NCBI RefSeq assembly: GCF_003369915.1
Contig: NW_022881603.1
Location: forward strand, 15,762,935-15,826,934
Reading direction: 5' to 3'
Length of the DNA: 64,000 nt
Source: Drosophila miranda
Taxonomy: Eukaryota > Arthropoda > Insecta > Diptera > Drosophilidae
Positions 12,740 through 24,585 of the stretch are shown one piece after another. The stretch's first letter is position 1, and the number at the start of each line of letters is the position of its first letter. The position numbers were made by a program, and so were the translations under genes. The notes beneath the pieces were generated by a model. It was not told where the DNA came from. It did not search any database and was given only the letters and a program-made list of their open reading frames with translations.

Positions 12740-13440
12740 CGAGGGGGAACGTTGTGAGTTGCTGCGGACACCGCAACTCTACAGTTATACCCGATACTTA
12801 GTCAGTATGCTCTCCTCCGGCAGACGCCGCTAATATTAAACGACACGACAAAGAGTGCGTGCGAGAGAGACAGAAAATCAGTCTGAGCGTGACGTCGGGC
12901 GCTGCGTAGCCACTGCAAATTGATTTGTTCCTATTGGCTACAAAAATGATCTCATCTGATCCAGATTAAGCAATCTGATAGATATGGTCATTATCTATGA
13001 TTCTGTGTTTTTAGTTTTCTCGAATGTGCAATATTGTGGATGCAACAGATTTTCGTCCTTTGTGGGGGCGGAAGGGGGTGGGGCGAAATTTTAAGATAAA
13101 CGTTTTATAGTGAGATCTAACAGGAGTGCGGATACCAAATTTGGTTACTCTAGCCTTAATAGTCTCTTAGATTTGTGAATATCCCCAGATTTTCATCCTT
13201 TGCGGGGGCGGAAGGGGGTGTGGCGAAATTTTGAAACAAACTCGTCTCCGTCCGATATATTAGGAGTGTGGATACCATATTTGGTTGCTCTAGCTTTAGT
13301 AGTCTCTGAGATCTAGGCGCTAATGTTTTACTCTAAGAAAAGCCGCCTATGCTACGTGTGTGTTAGAGAGAGACAGGGCGAGAAAAAATGAAATTGTTTT
13401 CTTGATGCTGGCTATAATAATAATACGATCCAATTCAAAT
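12740..13440 (+). mobile_element. 5'-half DINE-1-like element
   Basis: Half element leading into gene copy 5, with the same breakpoint as the other half elements. Confidence 0.85.
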
Positions 13441-14976
13441 TCTACTCTCTAATTTCATACAAAAAAACGTACCAACTACAACAACAACAACAACACCATT
13501 ACAACATGAAACCCAACAACAACAACAACACGAACATCAACATCTACAACAACCAAAACACAACACCAACAAAAACAACAACAACAACACTGTGGAAACT
13601 CCGGATGCTCCTGCACCCCAACTGCACCCAATCCACCTTTCCGCCTAACCTGCACACTCGCCTTCAACCCGACTCGAAACCCGATCACGCCCACGCCAAC
13701 TCCAACGCCAACACCCATCCCACCCGATCGCCCGATCAGTCAGGCTTCGACAATTCGGGACATGGCTATTACGTTGCCACCGACGAGGATGATGGCGACA
13801 TGCGCACCCGCGGCAATGGAAATGGTAACGGCTACGCCTATAGCCGGCCCCCTCAATCGCTCTCCTCGCCCTGCGGCCGCTTGGCCGGAAATTGTCCCTA
13901 TGGCGGAGGCTCCAAGGTCTCATCCTCGGCCATAAGCAGCGAGAGCTCCCGCGGCGGAGGACATACCAGTGTCCTGGGATCAGATGCTGGCATCAAGCCC
14001 AATGGCCAGGGCAGCTGGACCTATCTGGGGGACCAGGATAAATCCGAGGGCAGCGGCAGCAGCAGCGGAGGGAGCAATGGAGGAGGGAGTGGCTCATCGG
14101 GTAGCGCTAGCATGAGCAGCGGCAGTAGTCGGGATCGAGAAAGGGAACGGGATCGGGACCGCGATGCACAGAGGTAAGTTGCAGTGGGTGCTGCCCCTCG
14201 CCGGCTCCTGCAACTCCTGTCCACAGCTCCAGCTTCCAGCACTCGTCGCAGCCAGGAATCGGTCAAAGCATTAAGATAGGCTTGCTCTCTTCTCGCCCCT
14301 TGTAGCTCTTCCTATGGTGGCCGACCGCGTCCTCTAGGCGTCAGCTATCTGCTCGAACGCGACTCGGGCAATGCCGCAGACGCCTCCTCGGATGGCCCAA
14401 GCGACCCGGCGAGTCCTGCCGGCGGTGGTGGTGAAATTAATGGTGAGGGAATGCCCATTCCCGCGGCCCAGACGGCCTCCGAGGGCAATCCCGGCAAGAC
14501 AATGGACAATGCAAGGCAATAGCTCCGTTAGCGGAACCGAAACCAGATCCTGCCCCGATGCGAGCTCCTGCTGGGAATGGCAGCGCAAAGTGAAACCTAC
14601 CTTCCGTATTTATGTGTACTTCGTAAGTCTCCAAAGAAACTATTTATGTGTGCGTGCACGCTTTGCTCAAATAAACAATCTTAAAAGATCCTCAAGGACT
14701 CGGAGTTTCGCTGGGATTAAGGGGGAATGAAACGACATATTTTTCAGGGTGAAAGTACAGTTTGCTTTATTGTTTAAGTTTTTAATTCTTAACTATGATT
14801 CAATACGGTTCTTTTAGGTCAAATACTATATTCTCCCTTTTTGAGAATCGCGTCCCTGAGCAAAATATAAAACAATCACAAAAGTACACAAAATGAAAAC
14901 CCAAAGAAAGTATACGGTAAATCAGTGATTAAGAAAATATATGAAATAACATATAAGTAAATGGAAACAAATAAAA
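13441..14976 (+). pseudogene. Captured host-gene fragment, copy 5 (ancestral exon 2)
   Basis: Exon 1 runs from ATG 13506 to 14173, and the second acceptor gives exon 2 at 14306-14522. Here exon 2 is not deleted. Joining exon 1 to exon 2 (132-nt intron) keeps one frame through SYLLERDSGNAADASSDGP and a Gly/Pro/Ala stretch to the stop TAG 14520-14522. That makes a protein of about 294 residues, rich in Ser, Gly, Asn and Arg-Asp, with no domain I can name. With the first acceptor (after CCACAG) translation would stop after about 27 residues. The fragment has no identifiable promoter of its own and is bounded by DINE-1-like DNA on both sides. Confidence 0.7.
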
Positions 14977-15678
14977 CGAGGGGGAACGTTGTGAGTTGCT
15001 GCGGACACCGCAACTCTACAGTTATACCCGATACTAAGTCCGTATGGCTCTACTCCGGCAGACGCCGCAAATATTAAACGACACGACAAGGAGTGCGTGC
15101 GAGAGAGACAGAAAATCAGTCTGAGCGTGACGTCGGGTGCTGCGTAGCCAGTGCAAATTGATTTTTTCCTTTTGGCTATAAAAATGATCTGATCTGATCC
15201 AGATTCAGCAATCTGATATATATGATCATTATCTATGATTCTGCGTTTTTAGTTTTCTCGTATCCTCAATATTGTGGATGCAACAGATTTTCGTCCTTTG
15301 TGGGGGCGGAAGGGGGTACGGCGAAATTTTAAGATAAACGTTTTATAGTGAGATCTAACAGGAGTGCGGATACCAAATTTGGTTACTCTAGCCTTAATAG
15401 TCTCTGAGATTTGTGAATATCCCCAGATTTTCATCCTTTGCGGGGGCGGAAGGGGGGGGGGCGAAATTTTGAAACAAACTCGTCTCGGTCCGATATATTA
15501 GGAGTGTGGATACCAAATTTGGTTGCTCTAGCTTTTGTAGTCTCTGAGATCTAGGCGCTAATGTTTTACTCTAAGCAAAGCCGCCTATGCTACGTGTGTG
15601 TTAGAGAGAGACAGGGCGAGAAAAAATGAAATTGTTTTCTTGATGCTGGCTATAATAATAATACGATCCAATTCAAAT
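14977..15678 (+). mobile_element. 5'-half DINE-1-like element (short unit)
   Basis: It directly follows gene copy 5, with no complete element between, and runs into gene copy 6. This makes the 2.24-kb unit of the array. Confidence 0.85.
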
Positions 15679-17214
15679 TCTACTCTCTAATTTCATACAA
15701 AAAAACGTACCAACTACAACAACAACAACAACACCATTACAACATGAACACCAACAACAACAGCAACATGAACATCAACATCTACAACAACCAAAACACA
15801 ACACCAACAAAAACAAAAACAACATCACTGTGGAAACTCCGGATTCTCCTGCACCCCAACTGCACCCAATCCACCTTTCCGCCTAACCTGCACACTCGCC
15901 TCCAACCCGACTCGAAACCCGATCACGCCCACGCCAACTCCAACGCCAACACCCATCCCACCCGATCGCCCGATCAGTCAGGCTTCGACAATTCGGGACA
16001 TGGCTATTACGTTGCCACCGACGAGGATGATGGCGACATGCGCACCCGCGGCAATGGAAATGGTAACGGCTACGCCTATAGCCGGCCCCCTCAATCGCTG
16101 TCCTCGCCCTGCGGCCGCTTGGCCGGAAATTGTCCCTATGGCGGAGGCTCCAAGGTCTCATCCTCGGCCATAAGCAGCGAGAGCTCCCGCGGCGGAGGAC
16201 ATACCAGTGTCCTGGGATCATATGCTGGCATCAAGCCCAATGGCCAGGGCAGCTGGACCTATCTGGGGGACCAGGATAAATCCGAGGGCAGCGGCAGCAG
16301 CAGCGGAGGGAGCAATGGAGGAGGGAGTGGCTCATCGGGTAGCGCTAGCATGAGCAGCGGCAAAAGTCGGGATCGAGAAAGGGAACGGGATCGGGACCGC
16401 GATGCACAGAGGTAAGTTGCAGTGGGTGCTGCCCCTCGCCGGCTCCTGCATCTCCTGTCCACAGCTCCAGCTTCCAGCACTCGTCGCAGCCAGGAATCGG
16501 TCAAAGCATTAAGATAGGCTTGCTCTCTTCTCGCCCCTTGTAGCTCTTCCTATGGTGGCCGACCGCGTCCTCTAGGCGTCAGCTATCTGCTCGAACGCGA
16601 CTCGGGCAATGCCGCAGACGCCTCCTCGGATGGCCCAAGCGACCCGGCGAGTCCTGCCGGCGGTGGTGGTGAAATTAATGGTGAGGGAATGCCCATTCCC
16701 GCGGCCCAGACTGCCTCCGAGGGCAATCCCGGCAAGACAATGGACAATGCAAGGCAATAGCTCCGTTAGCGGAACCGAAACCAGATCCTGCCCCGATGCG
16801 AGCTCCTGCTGGGAATGGCAGCGCAAAGTGTAACCTACCTTCCGTATTTATGTGTACTTCGTAAGTCTCCAAAGAAACTATTTATGTGTGCGTGCACGCT
16901 TTGCTCAAATAAACAATCTTCAAAGATCCTCAAGGACTCGGAGTTTCGCTGGGATTAAGGGGGAATGAAACGACATATTTTTCAGGGTGAAAGTACAGTT
17001 TGCTTTATTGTTTAAGTTTTTAATTCTTAACTATGATTCAATACGGTTCTTTTAGGTCAAATACTATATTCTCCCTTTTTGAGAATCGCGTCCCTGAGCA
17101 AAATATAAAACAATCACAAAAGTACACAAAATGAAAACCCAAAGAAAGTATACGGTAAATCAGTGATTAAGAAAATATATGAAACAACATATAAGTAAAT
17201 GGAAACAAATAAAA
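15679..17214 (+). pseudogene. Captured host-gene fragment, copy 6 (ancestral exon 2)
   Basis: Exon 1 runs from ATG 15744 to 16411 and exon 2 from 16544 to the stop TAG 16758-16760. The undeleted second exon is in frame with exon 1, as in copy 5. It carries several private missense changes (for example SSGKSRDR, GSYAGIKP) and is the most divergent copy. That fits with being the oldest, at the array's right end. Confidence 0.7.
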
Positions 17215-18322
17215 CGAGGGGGAACGTTGTGAGTTGCTGCGGACACCGCAACTCTACAGTTATACCCGATACTAAGTCCGTATGGCTCTACTCCGGCAGA
17301 CGCCGCAATTATTAAACGACACGACAAGGAATGCGTGCGAGAGAGACAGAAAATCAGTCTGAGCGTGACGTCGGGTGCTGCGTAGCCAGTGCAAATTGAT
17401 TTGTTCCTTCTGGCTATAAAAATGATCTGATCTGAACCAGATTCAGCAATCTGATATATATGATCATTATCTATGATTCTGCGTTTTTAGTTTTCTCGTA
17501 TCCTCAATATTGTGGATGCAACAGATTTTCGTCTTTTGTGGGGGCGGAAGGGGGTGGGGCGAAATTTTAAGATATACGTTTTATAGTGAGATCTAACAGG
17601 AGTGCGGATACCGAATTACTCTAGCCTTAATAGTCTCTGAGATTTGTGCATATCCCCATCCTTTGCGGGGGCGGAAGGGGGTGTGGCGAAATTTTGAAAC
17701 AAACTCGTCTCGGTCCGATATATAAGGAGTGTAGATACCAAATTTGGTTGCTCTAGCTTTTATAGTCTCTGAGATCTAGGCGCTAATGTTTTACTCTAAG
17801 CAAAGCCGGCTATGCTACGTGTGTGTTAGAGAGAGACAGGGCGAGAAAAAATGAAATTGTTTTCTTGATTCTGGCTATAATAATTATACGATCTGGTTCA
17901 GATTTTGCACTCTAGAAGATATAGTCATCTTCTACGATTCTGCGTTTTTAGTTTTCTTGTATCGTCGAAATTGTGGATGCCACAGATTTTCGCCCTTTGT
18001 GGGGGCGGAAGTAGGCGGGGCAAAGTTTTGAAATATTCTTGTAGCAGTGACATATCACAGAAGTCTGGATCCAAAACATCGTTGCTCTCGCTCTTATAGT
18101 CTTTGAGCACTAGGCGCTGAAGGGGACGGACAGACGGACAGAAGGACAGACGGACGGACGGACAGACGGACAGACAGACATGGCTCAATCGACTCGGCTA
18201 TTGATGCTGATCAAGAATATATATACTTTATGGGGTCGGAAACGATTCCTTCTGGACGTTACACACATCCACTTTTACCACAAATCTAATACAGCCCAAT
18301 ACTTATTTTGAGTATCGGGTAT
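17215..18322 (+). mobile_element. Complete DINE-1-like element closing the array
   Basis: Full copy from CGAGGGGG to the 3' hairpin (CAATACTTATTTTGAGTATCGGGTATAA). Unlike the internal array copies it has a single 3' hairpin and is followed by unique AT-rich DNA, so it marks the array's right border. Confidence 0.85.
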
Positions 18323-18531
18323 AAAAATAAACTAATCACAGAATTATAGTAAATCAATTTAACTAAATAATTGACTAATAAAATATGTATAAAAATCATA
18401 CTAAGATACAAAAAGAATAAATATTAAACATAAAGAAATACCAAAAAATTATGAAAAAATATGAATTAACAACGTACCGACGAAAATAATTATAATAAGA
18501 AGAACAAAATTAATATTATTGATAAAATTAA
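18323..18531. repeat. AT-rich spacer, longest form
   Basis: About 209 nt that begins AAATAAACTAATCACAG. Its first 104 nt recur after the element ending at 21648 and its first about 135 nt after the one ending at 22854. There is no coding potential. It may be the original flank that the shorter spacers were copied from. Confidence 0.75.
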
Positions 18532-19502
18532 CGAGGGGGAACGTTGTGAGTTGCTGCGGACACCGCAACTCTACGGTTATACCCGATACTAAGTCAGTAT
18601 GGCTCTCCTCCGGCAGACGCCGCTAATAGTAAACGACACGACAAAGAGTGCGTGCGAGAGAGACAGAAAATCAGTCTGAGCGTGACGTCAGGCGCTGCGT
18701 AGCCAGTGCAAATTGATTTGTTCCTATTGGCTATAAAAATGATCTGATCTGATCCAGATTCAGCAATCTGATAGATATGGTCATTATCTATGATTCTGCG
18801 TTGTGGATGCAACAGATTTTCGTCCGTTGTGGCGGCGGGAGGGGGTATGGCGAAATTTGGACACGAAACGGTCAAGGTCCGATATCACAGGAGTGTGGAT
18901 ACCAAATTTGGTTGCTCTGGCTCTTATAGGTTCTGAGATCCTTGAACTCATATTTTGCAATTGACAAAGCCGACCATGAAACCTGTGTGTTAGAGAGAGA
19001 CAGAGCGAGAAAGAATGAAATTGTTTTCTTGATTCTGGCTATAATAATTATACGATCTGGTTGAGATATTACACTCTAGAACATATAGTCATCCTCTACG
19101 GTTCTGCGTTTTTGGTTTTATCGTATATTTCAAAATGTGGATGCCACAGATTTTCGTTCTTTGTGGGGGCGGAAGTAGGCGGGGCGAAGTTTTGAAATTT
19201 TTTTGTAGCAGTGACATATCACAGAAGTCTGGATCCAAAACATCGTTGCTCTAGCTCTTATAGTCTTTGAGCACTAGGCGCTGAAGGGGACGGACGGACG
19301 GACGGACGGACGGACGGACGGACGGACGGACGGACGGACGGACAGACGGACAGACAGACAGGGCTCAATCGACTCGGCTATTGATGCTGATCAAGAATAT
19401 ATATACTTTATGGGGTCGGAAACGATTCCTTCTGGACGTTACACACATCCACTTTTTCCACAAATCTAATATACCCCAATATTCATTTTGAGTATCGGGT
19501 AT
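18532..19502 (+). mobile_element. Complete DINE-1-like element, slightly shortened
   Basis: CGAGGGGG start, 5' hairpin, both inverted subterminal repeats and single 3' hairpin. One internal block is missing relative to neighbours. The GGAC microsatellite (about 19287-19342) is a pure expanded run. Confidence 0.85.
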
Positions 19503-20028
19503 AAAAAAAAAAATATAGAATAGATAACATATATGTATATAGAATCTCCCTTTTCTGCCAATGTAAGGCAACCATAATGTTTCCCCTTAGTCGATAATTT
19601 AAATTTAAACTTAATTTATAGTCAAGAGTATTATGCTTTAGCTCTACCCACTCCCTCTCCCCCCTCTGGCAAACGGACTGTTGCCAAAGTGGAGAGATTT
19701 CCCCATATGGACGATTGCGCCGGCAGCACTGCCGGCAATGGAGATTTCGTGCTGTTTAAAGCATCGTATTTGCTGACTACGGCTGCTGTTAGCAACCGTA
19801 GACAGCTATTTACATACATTTATATTAAGTAACAGCCTCAACAAATTGTACCTAAAATGCTATATTAAGTATTGGTATAAATAAAGTCCCCATAGCGTAA
19901 CGTAACTCTGGCTCCCCTAACCTGCTGGATCAGGCCAAGGCGCGAGCTGGGTTACGTTACGTTATGCTAGTTACGTATCGCCACCGCTGCATACGACACA
20001 CGAAAGAGCTACTGCTCCTCCAGCTCAG
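19503..20028. other. Unassigned sequence between DINE-1-like copies
   Basis: AT-rich DNA at first, then GC-richer DNA with CTGGATCAGGCCAAGGCGCGAG and two GTTACGTTACGTTA repeats near 19952-19968. A TAAATAAAG motif near 19878-19886 could be a polyadenylation signal. No recognisable gene. It could be the remains of a non-LTR element or of host DNA. Confidence 0.3.
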
Positions 20029-20370
20029 ATGAGCAGCTATGCCGATGCACTCCGCACAAGGCAGCCAGCGAGTCATTCCCAGCCTCTTCCAGGGAGGCAG
20101 GTATGGCAGTCGGTTCCACCCACAGCGACCACAGCTGGATTCCAGCCCACAGCGAGTAATCAGAGCGTCCATCCTAGCGATGAACTCAGCCAGAAGCTGG
20201 ACTACCTCATCACACTGCTGACACAGGAGCGGATCCAGCATGCGGCCGCCGCTGCTGAGGCCACTCAGAAACTGGAAGAGAAAATGGATCTACTAATCGC
20301 ACAAATGACCAAGCTGACAGATTGTCTATATGCTGGCATTCAGGCGAATTCTCATGCCAGGAATGTATAG
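20029..20370 (+). CDS. Unrecognised 113-residue open frame with coiled-coil segment
   Basis: The frame starts MSSYADALRTRQPASHSQ. It has a Pro/Thr/Ser/Gln-rich first half and a second half with heptad-like spacing of Leu/Ile/Met (about residues 50-100, SQKLDYLITLL through LLIAQMTKLTD), ending at TAG 20368-20370. A short N-terminal low-complexity part plus coiled coil is the kind of layout seen in ORF1 proteins of some non-LTR elements, but no zinc knuckle or RNA-binding motif is visible and no ORF2 follows. It is followed by A-rich DNA and a DINE-1-like start at 20536. It may be a truncated retroelement ORF1 or a host-exon relic. Confidence 0.35.
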   Translation: MSSYADALRTRQPASHSQPLPGRQVWQSVPPTATTAGFQPTASNQSVHPSDELSQKLDYLITLLTQERIQHAAAAAEATQKLEEKMDLLIAQMTKLTDCLYAGIQANSHARNV

Positions 20371-20535
20371 TGCTGGTACTAGGTGCTCTACCCGCCATAG
20401 CACTCGCGGCAGAGCGAGGTCAGCCAAGCCAACGAAAGCGCACACAGACAGAAACAAACAAGCAAAAGCTCTGGCTGCCCTGGACCAGTGGGCAGAAGAG
20501 AATTGAAAACAAGTCAAAAACAAATAGAAAAAAAA

Positions 20536-21648
20536 CGAGGTGGAACGTTGTGAGTTGCTGCGGACACCGCAACTCTACAGTTATACCCGATACTAAGTCA
20601 GTATGGCTCTCTCCGGCAGACACCGCTAATATTGAATGACACGACAAAGAGTGCGTGCGAGAGAGACAGAAAATCAGTCTGAGCGTGACGTCGGCGGCTG
20701 CGTAGCCACTGCAAATTGATTTGTTCCTTTTGGCTACAAAAAAGATCCGATCTGATCCAGATTCAGCAATCTGATAGATATGGTCATTATCTATGATTCT
20801 GCGTTTTTAGTTTTCTCGAATGTGCAATATTGTGGATGCAACAGATGTTCGTCCTTTGTGAGGGCGGAAGGGGGTGGGGCGAAATTCTGAGATATACGTT
20901 TTGTAGTGAGATCTAACAGAAGTGCGGATACCAAATTTGGTTACTCTAGCTTTAATAGTCTCTGAGATTTGTGGATGCCCCAGATTTTCGTCCTTTGCGG
21001 GGGCGGAAGGGGGTGTGGCGAAATTTGGACACGAAACGGTCAAGGTCCGATATCACAGGAGTGTGGATACCAAATTTGGTTGCTCTGGCTCTTATAGGTT
21101 CTGAGATCCTTGAACTCATATTTTTCAATTGGCAAAACCGACTATGAAACCTGTGTGTTAGAGAGAGACAGAGCGAGAAAGAATGAAATTGTTTTCTTGA
21201 TTCTGGCTATAATAATTATACGATCTGGTTGATATTTTACACTCTAGAACATATAGTCATCCTCTACGATTCTGCGTTTTTGGTTTTATCGTATCTTTAA
21301 AAATGTAGATGCCACAGATTTTTGTCCTTTGTGGGGACGGAAGTGGGCGGGGCGAAGTTTTGAAATATTTTTGTAGCAGTGACATATCACAGAAGTCTGG
21401 ATCCAAAACATCGTTGCTCTAGCTCTTATAGTCTTTGAGCACTAGGCGCTGAAGGGGACGGACAGACGGACGGACGGACAGACGGACAGACGGACAGACA
21501 GACATGGCTCAATCGACTCGGCTATTGATGCTGATCAAGAATATATATACTTTATGGGGTCGGAAACGATTCCTTCTGGACGTTACACACATCCACTTTT
21601 ACCACAAATCTAATATACCCCAATACTCATTTTGAGTATCGGGTATAA
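20536..21648 (+). mobile_element. Complete DINE-1-like element
   Basis: It starts CGAGGTGGAACGTTG (one substitution), is inserted after an A-run, has subterminal inverted repeats, a GGACA microsatellite at about 21458-21504 and a single 3' hairpin. Confidence 0.85.
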
Positions 21649-21752
21649 AAATAAACTAATCACAGAATTATAGTAAATCAATTTAACTAAATAATTGACT
21701 AATAAAATATGTATAAAAATCATACTAAGATACAAAAAGAATAAATATTAAA
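21649..21752. repeat. AT-rich spacer, short form
   Basis: A 104-nt prefix of the 18323-18531 spacer, cut off at AAATATTAAA by the next CGAGGGGG. Confidence 0.8.
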
Positions 21753-22854
21753 CGAGGGGGAACGCTGTGAGTTGCTGCGGACACCGCAACTCTACAGTTA
21801 TACCCGATACTAAGTCAGTATGGCTCTCCTCCGGCAGACGCCGCTAATATTAAACGACACGACAAAGAGTGAGTGCGAGAGAGACAGAAAATCAGTCTGA
21901 GCGTGACGTCGGGCGCTGCGTAGCCACTGCAAATTGATTTGTTCCTATTGGCTATAAAAATGATCTGATCTGATCCAGATCAGCAATCTGATAGATATGG
22001 TCATTATCTATGATTCTGCGTTTTTAGTTTTCTCGAATGTGCAATATTGTGGATGCAACAGATTTTCGTCCTTTGTGGGGGCGGAAGGGGGTGGGGCGAA
22101 ATTTTGAGATATACGTTTTATAGTGAGATCTAACAGGAGTGCGGATACCAAATCTGGTTACTCTAGCCTTAATAGTCTCTGAGATTTTTGAATATCCCCA
22201 GAATTTCGTCCTTTGCGGGGGCGGAAGGGGGTGTGGCGAAATTTTGAAACAAACTCGTCTCGGTCCGATATATTAGGAGTCTGGATACCAAATTTGGTTG
22301 CTCTAGCTTTAGTAGTCTCTGAGATCTAGGCGCTAATGTAAAGCAAGCAAAGCCGCCTATGCTACGTGTGTGTTAGAGAGAGACAGGGCGAGAAAAAATG
22401 AAATTGTTTTCTTGATGCTGGCTATAATAATAATACGATCCAATTCAGATTCCGCAGTCTTAAAGATATGGTCATTCTCTACGATTCTGCGTTTTTGGTT
22501 TTCTCATATCTTTAAAATTGTGGATGCCACAGATTTTCGTCCTTTGTGGGGGCGGAAGTGAGCGCGGCGAAGTTTTAAAATATTTTTGTAGCAGTGACAT
22601 ATCACAGAAGTCTGGATCCAAAACATCGTTGCTCTAGCTCTTATAGTCTTTGAGCACTAGGCGCTGAAGGGGACGGACAGACGGACGGACGGACAGACGG
22701 ACAGACAGACATGGCTCAATCGACTCGGCTATTGATGCTGATCAAGAATATATATACTTTATGGGGTCTGAACCGATTCCTTCTGGACGTTACACACATC
22801 CACTTTTACCACAAATCTAATAGACCCCAATACTCATTTTGAGTATCGGATATA
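21753..22854 (+). mobile_element. Complete DINE-1-like element
   Basis: Full copy. Its 3' hairpin tail reads ATCGGATATAA instead of ATCGGGTATAA. Microsatellite at about 22671-22709. Confidence 0.85.
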
Positions 22855-22989
22855 AAAATAAACTAATCACAGAATTATAGTAAATCAATTTAACTAAATA
22901 ATTGACTAATAAAATATGTATAAAAATCATACTAAGATACAAAAAGAATAAATATTAAACATAAAGAAATACCAAAAAATTATGAAAAA
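22855..22989. repeat. AT-rich spacer, intermediate form
   Basis: About 135-nt prefix of the same spacer, ending TATGAAAAA before the next CGAGGGGG. Confidence 0.8.
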
Positions 22990-23919
22990 CGAGGGGGAAC
23001 GTTGTGAGTTGCTGCGGACACCGCAACACTACGGTTATACCCGATACTAAGTCAGTATGGCTCTCCTCCGGCAGACGCCGCTAATATTAAACGACACGAC
23101 AAAGAGTGCCTGCGAGAGAGACAGAAAATCAGTCTGAGCGTGACGTCGGGCGCTGCGTAGCCACTGCAAATTGATTTGTTCCTATTGGCTATAAAAATGA
23201 TCTGATCTGATCCAGATCAGCAATCTGATAGATATGGTCATTATCTATGATTCTGCGTTTTTAGTTTTCTCGAATGTGCAATATTGTGGATGCAACAGAT
23301 TTTCGTCTTTTGTGTGGGCGGAAGGGGGCGAAATTTTGAGATACACGTTTTATAGTAAGATCTAACAGGAGTGCGGATACCAAATTTGGTTACTCTAGCC
23401 TTAATAGTCTCTGAGATTTTTGAATATCCCCAGATTTTCGTCCTTTGCGGGGGCGGAAGGGGGTGTGGCGAAATTTTGAAACAAACTCGTCTCGGTCCGA
23501 TATATTAGGAGTGTGGATACCAAATTTGGTTGCTCTAGCTTTTGTAGTCTCTGAGATCTAGGCGCTAATGTTTTACTCTAAGCAAAGCCGCCTATGCTAC
23601 GTGTGTGTTAGAGAGAGACAGGGCGAGAAAAAATGAAATTGTTTTCTTGATGCTGGCTATAATAATAATACGATCCAATTCAGATTCCGCAGTCTTAAAG
23701 ATATGGTCATTCTCTACAACTCTACGTTTTTGGTTTTCTCATATCTTTAAAATTGTGGATGCCACAGATTTTCGTTCTTTGTGGGGGCGGAAGTGGGCGG
23801 GGCGAAGTTTTGAAATATTTTTGTAGCAGTGACATATCACAGAAGTCTGGATCCAAAACATCGTTGCTCTAGCTCTTATAGTCTTTGAGCACTAGGCGCT
23901 GAAGGGGACGGACAGACGG
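22990..23919 (+). mobile_element. DINE-1-like element truncated at its microsatellite
   Basis: It begins CGAGGGGG and follows the full element up to GGACGGACAGACGG, where it joins the errantivirus gag fragment directly. The 3' hairpin is lost, so this is a deletion or recombination junction rather than a clean insertion end. Confidence 0.85.
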
Positions 23920-23999
23920 GAATTGCAATCAAATAACATACGGGCCCAATTTGCCTACCAATTCAGTGGCCCCAGAAATTCAGTGAAAAATAATTACAA

Positions 24000-24408
24000 T
24001 ACATTAAGATTCAACCAACGGCAACCAAGGATTAATAGTTCACCATTCGACCAAAAAAAGGGATTTTCAGAGGAATAACATGACATGGGGACAACCCTAT
24101 TTCTTGGGTAACAGACAACAAAATCTGGCCCCAGAACCAATGGATGTAGACGAATCAATACAAATCCAGAACCGACAGAACAGCACTCAATACAGGGGAA
24201 ATAATAATAATAATAATAATAGATATTATCGGGAGAATACTAATGGTTATTATCGGAGAAATAATAACAATTATAACCAAGCTCAGCAATTTAGAGCAAA
24301 CGTAGTACCAAATAATCAATCTAACGCAAATCCAGCGCAGAAACGAAAACCAAATGAAACGTCGGAACAACCGGCTAATAAAGCAATGCGGATAAATAAA
24401 ATTGAAGA
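24000..24408 (+). pseudogene. gag: Errantivirus gag, C-terminal fragment
   Basis: An Asn/Gln/Arg-rich gag tail containing EPMDVD, typical of the 17.6/297 group. A frameshift and a stop near 24076 separate the upstream part (Phe-Asn-Gln-rich) from the frame beginning at 24080. The last codons are split off by the I-like insertion and lie at 41744-41781, where the gag stop TAG is found. The N-terminal capsid part is absent. Confidence 0.75.
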
Positions 24409-24585
24409 CAGTCACAAAACTACTCTCATAGAGATCGAACGTGCCTACGCTAACTAAAAGCTCATCGCAAAACCTCGCACAAAGCAGAATCACCAACAAC
24501 TACCAACAATTATAACTAGAACAGTAACAAACACAAATATTCAATTAAGTGACAACCTAACGGAATCTAAACCAGAGGCGCCGTA

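Larger units (their letters stand above)
1..18322 (+). repeat. Tandem array of gene fragment plus DINE-1-like units
   Basis: Five full or near-full units and one short unit repeat head to tail. Unit starts, taken at the CGAGGGGG end of the complete DINE-1-like element, are 1534, 4893, 8252 and 11582 (spacings 3359, 3359 and 3330). The next gene copies are reached at 13441 and 15679. Each standard unit is a complete DINE-1-like element, a 7-nt AT spacer, a 5'-half DINE-1-like element that breaks off after CCAATTCAAATTC, and about 1.5 kb of host-gene fragment. Units 2 and 3 are almost identical. The interval between gene copies 5 and 6 lacks the complete element and is 2.24 kb. Seen directly: order, orientation and sequence identity. 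Inferred: amplification as a unit, by rolling-circle copying or unequal exchange. Confidence 0.95.

Noticed and set aside
1..18322. Gene fragment as a 5' piece of the Atrophin-like gene at the right end
   Set aside because: Only shared Arg-Asp/Ser low complexity supports it; I see no common motif, so it stays a hypothesis to test by similarity search.
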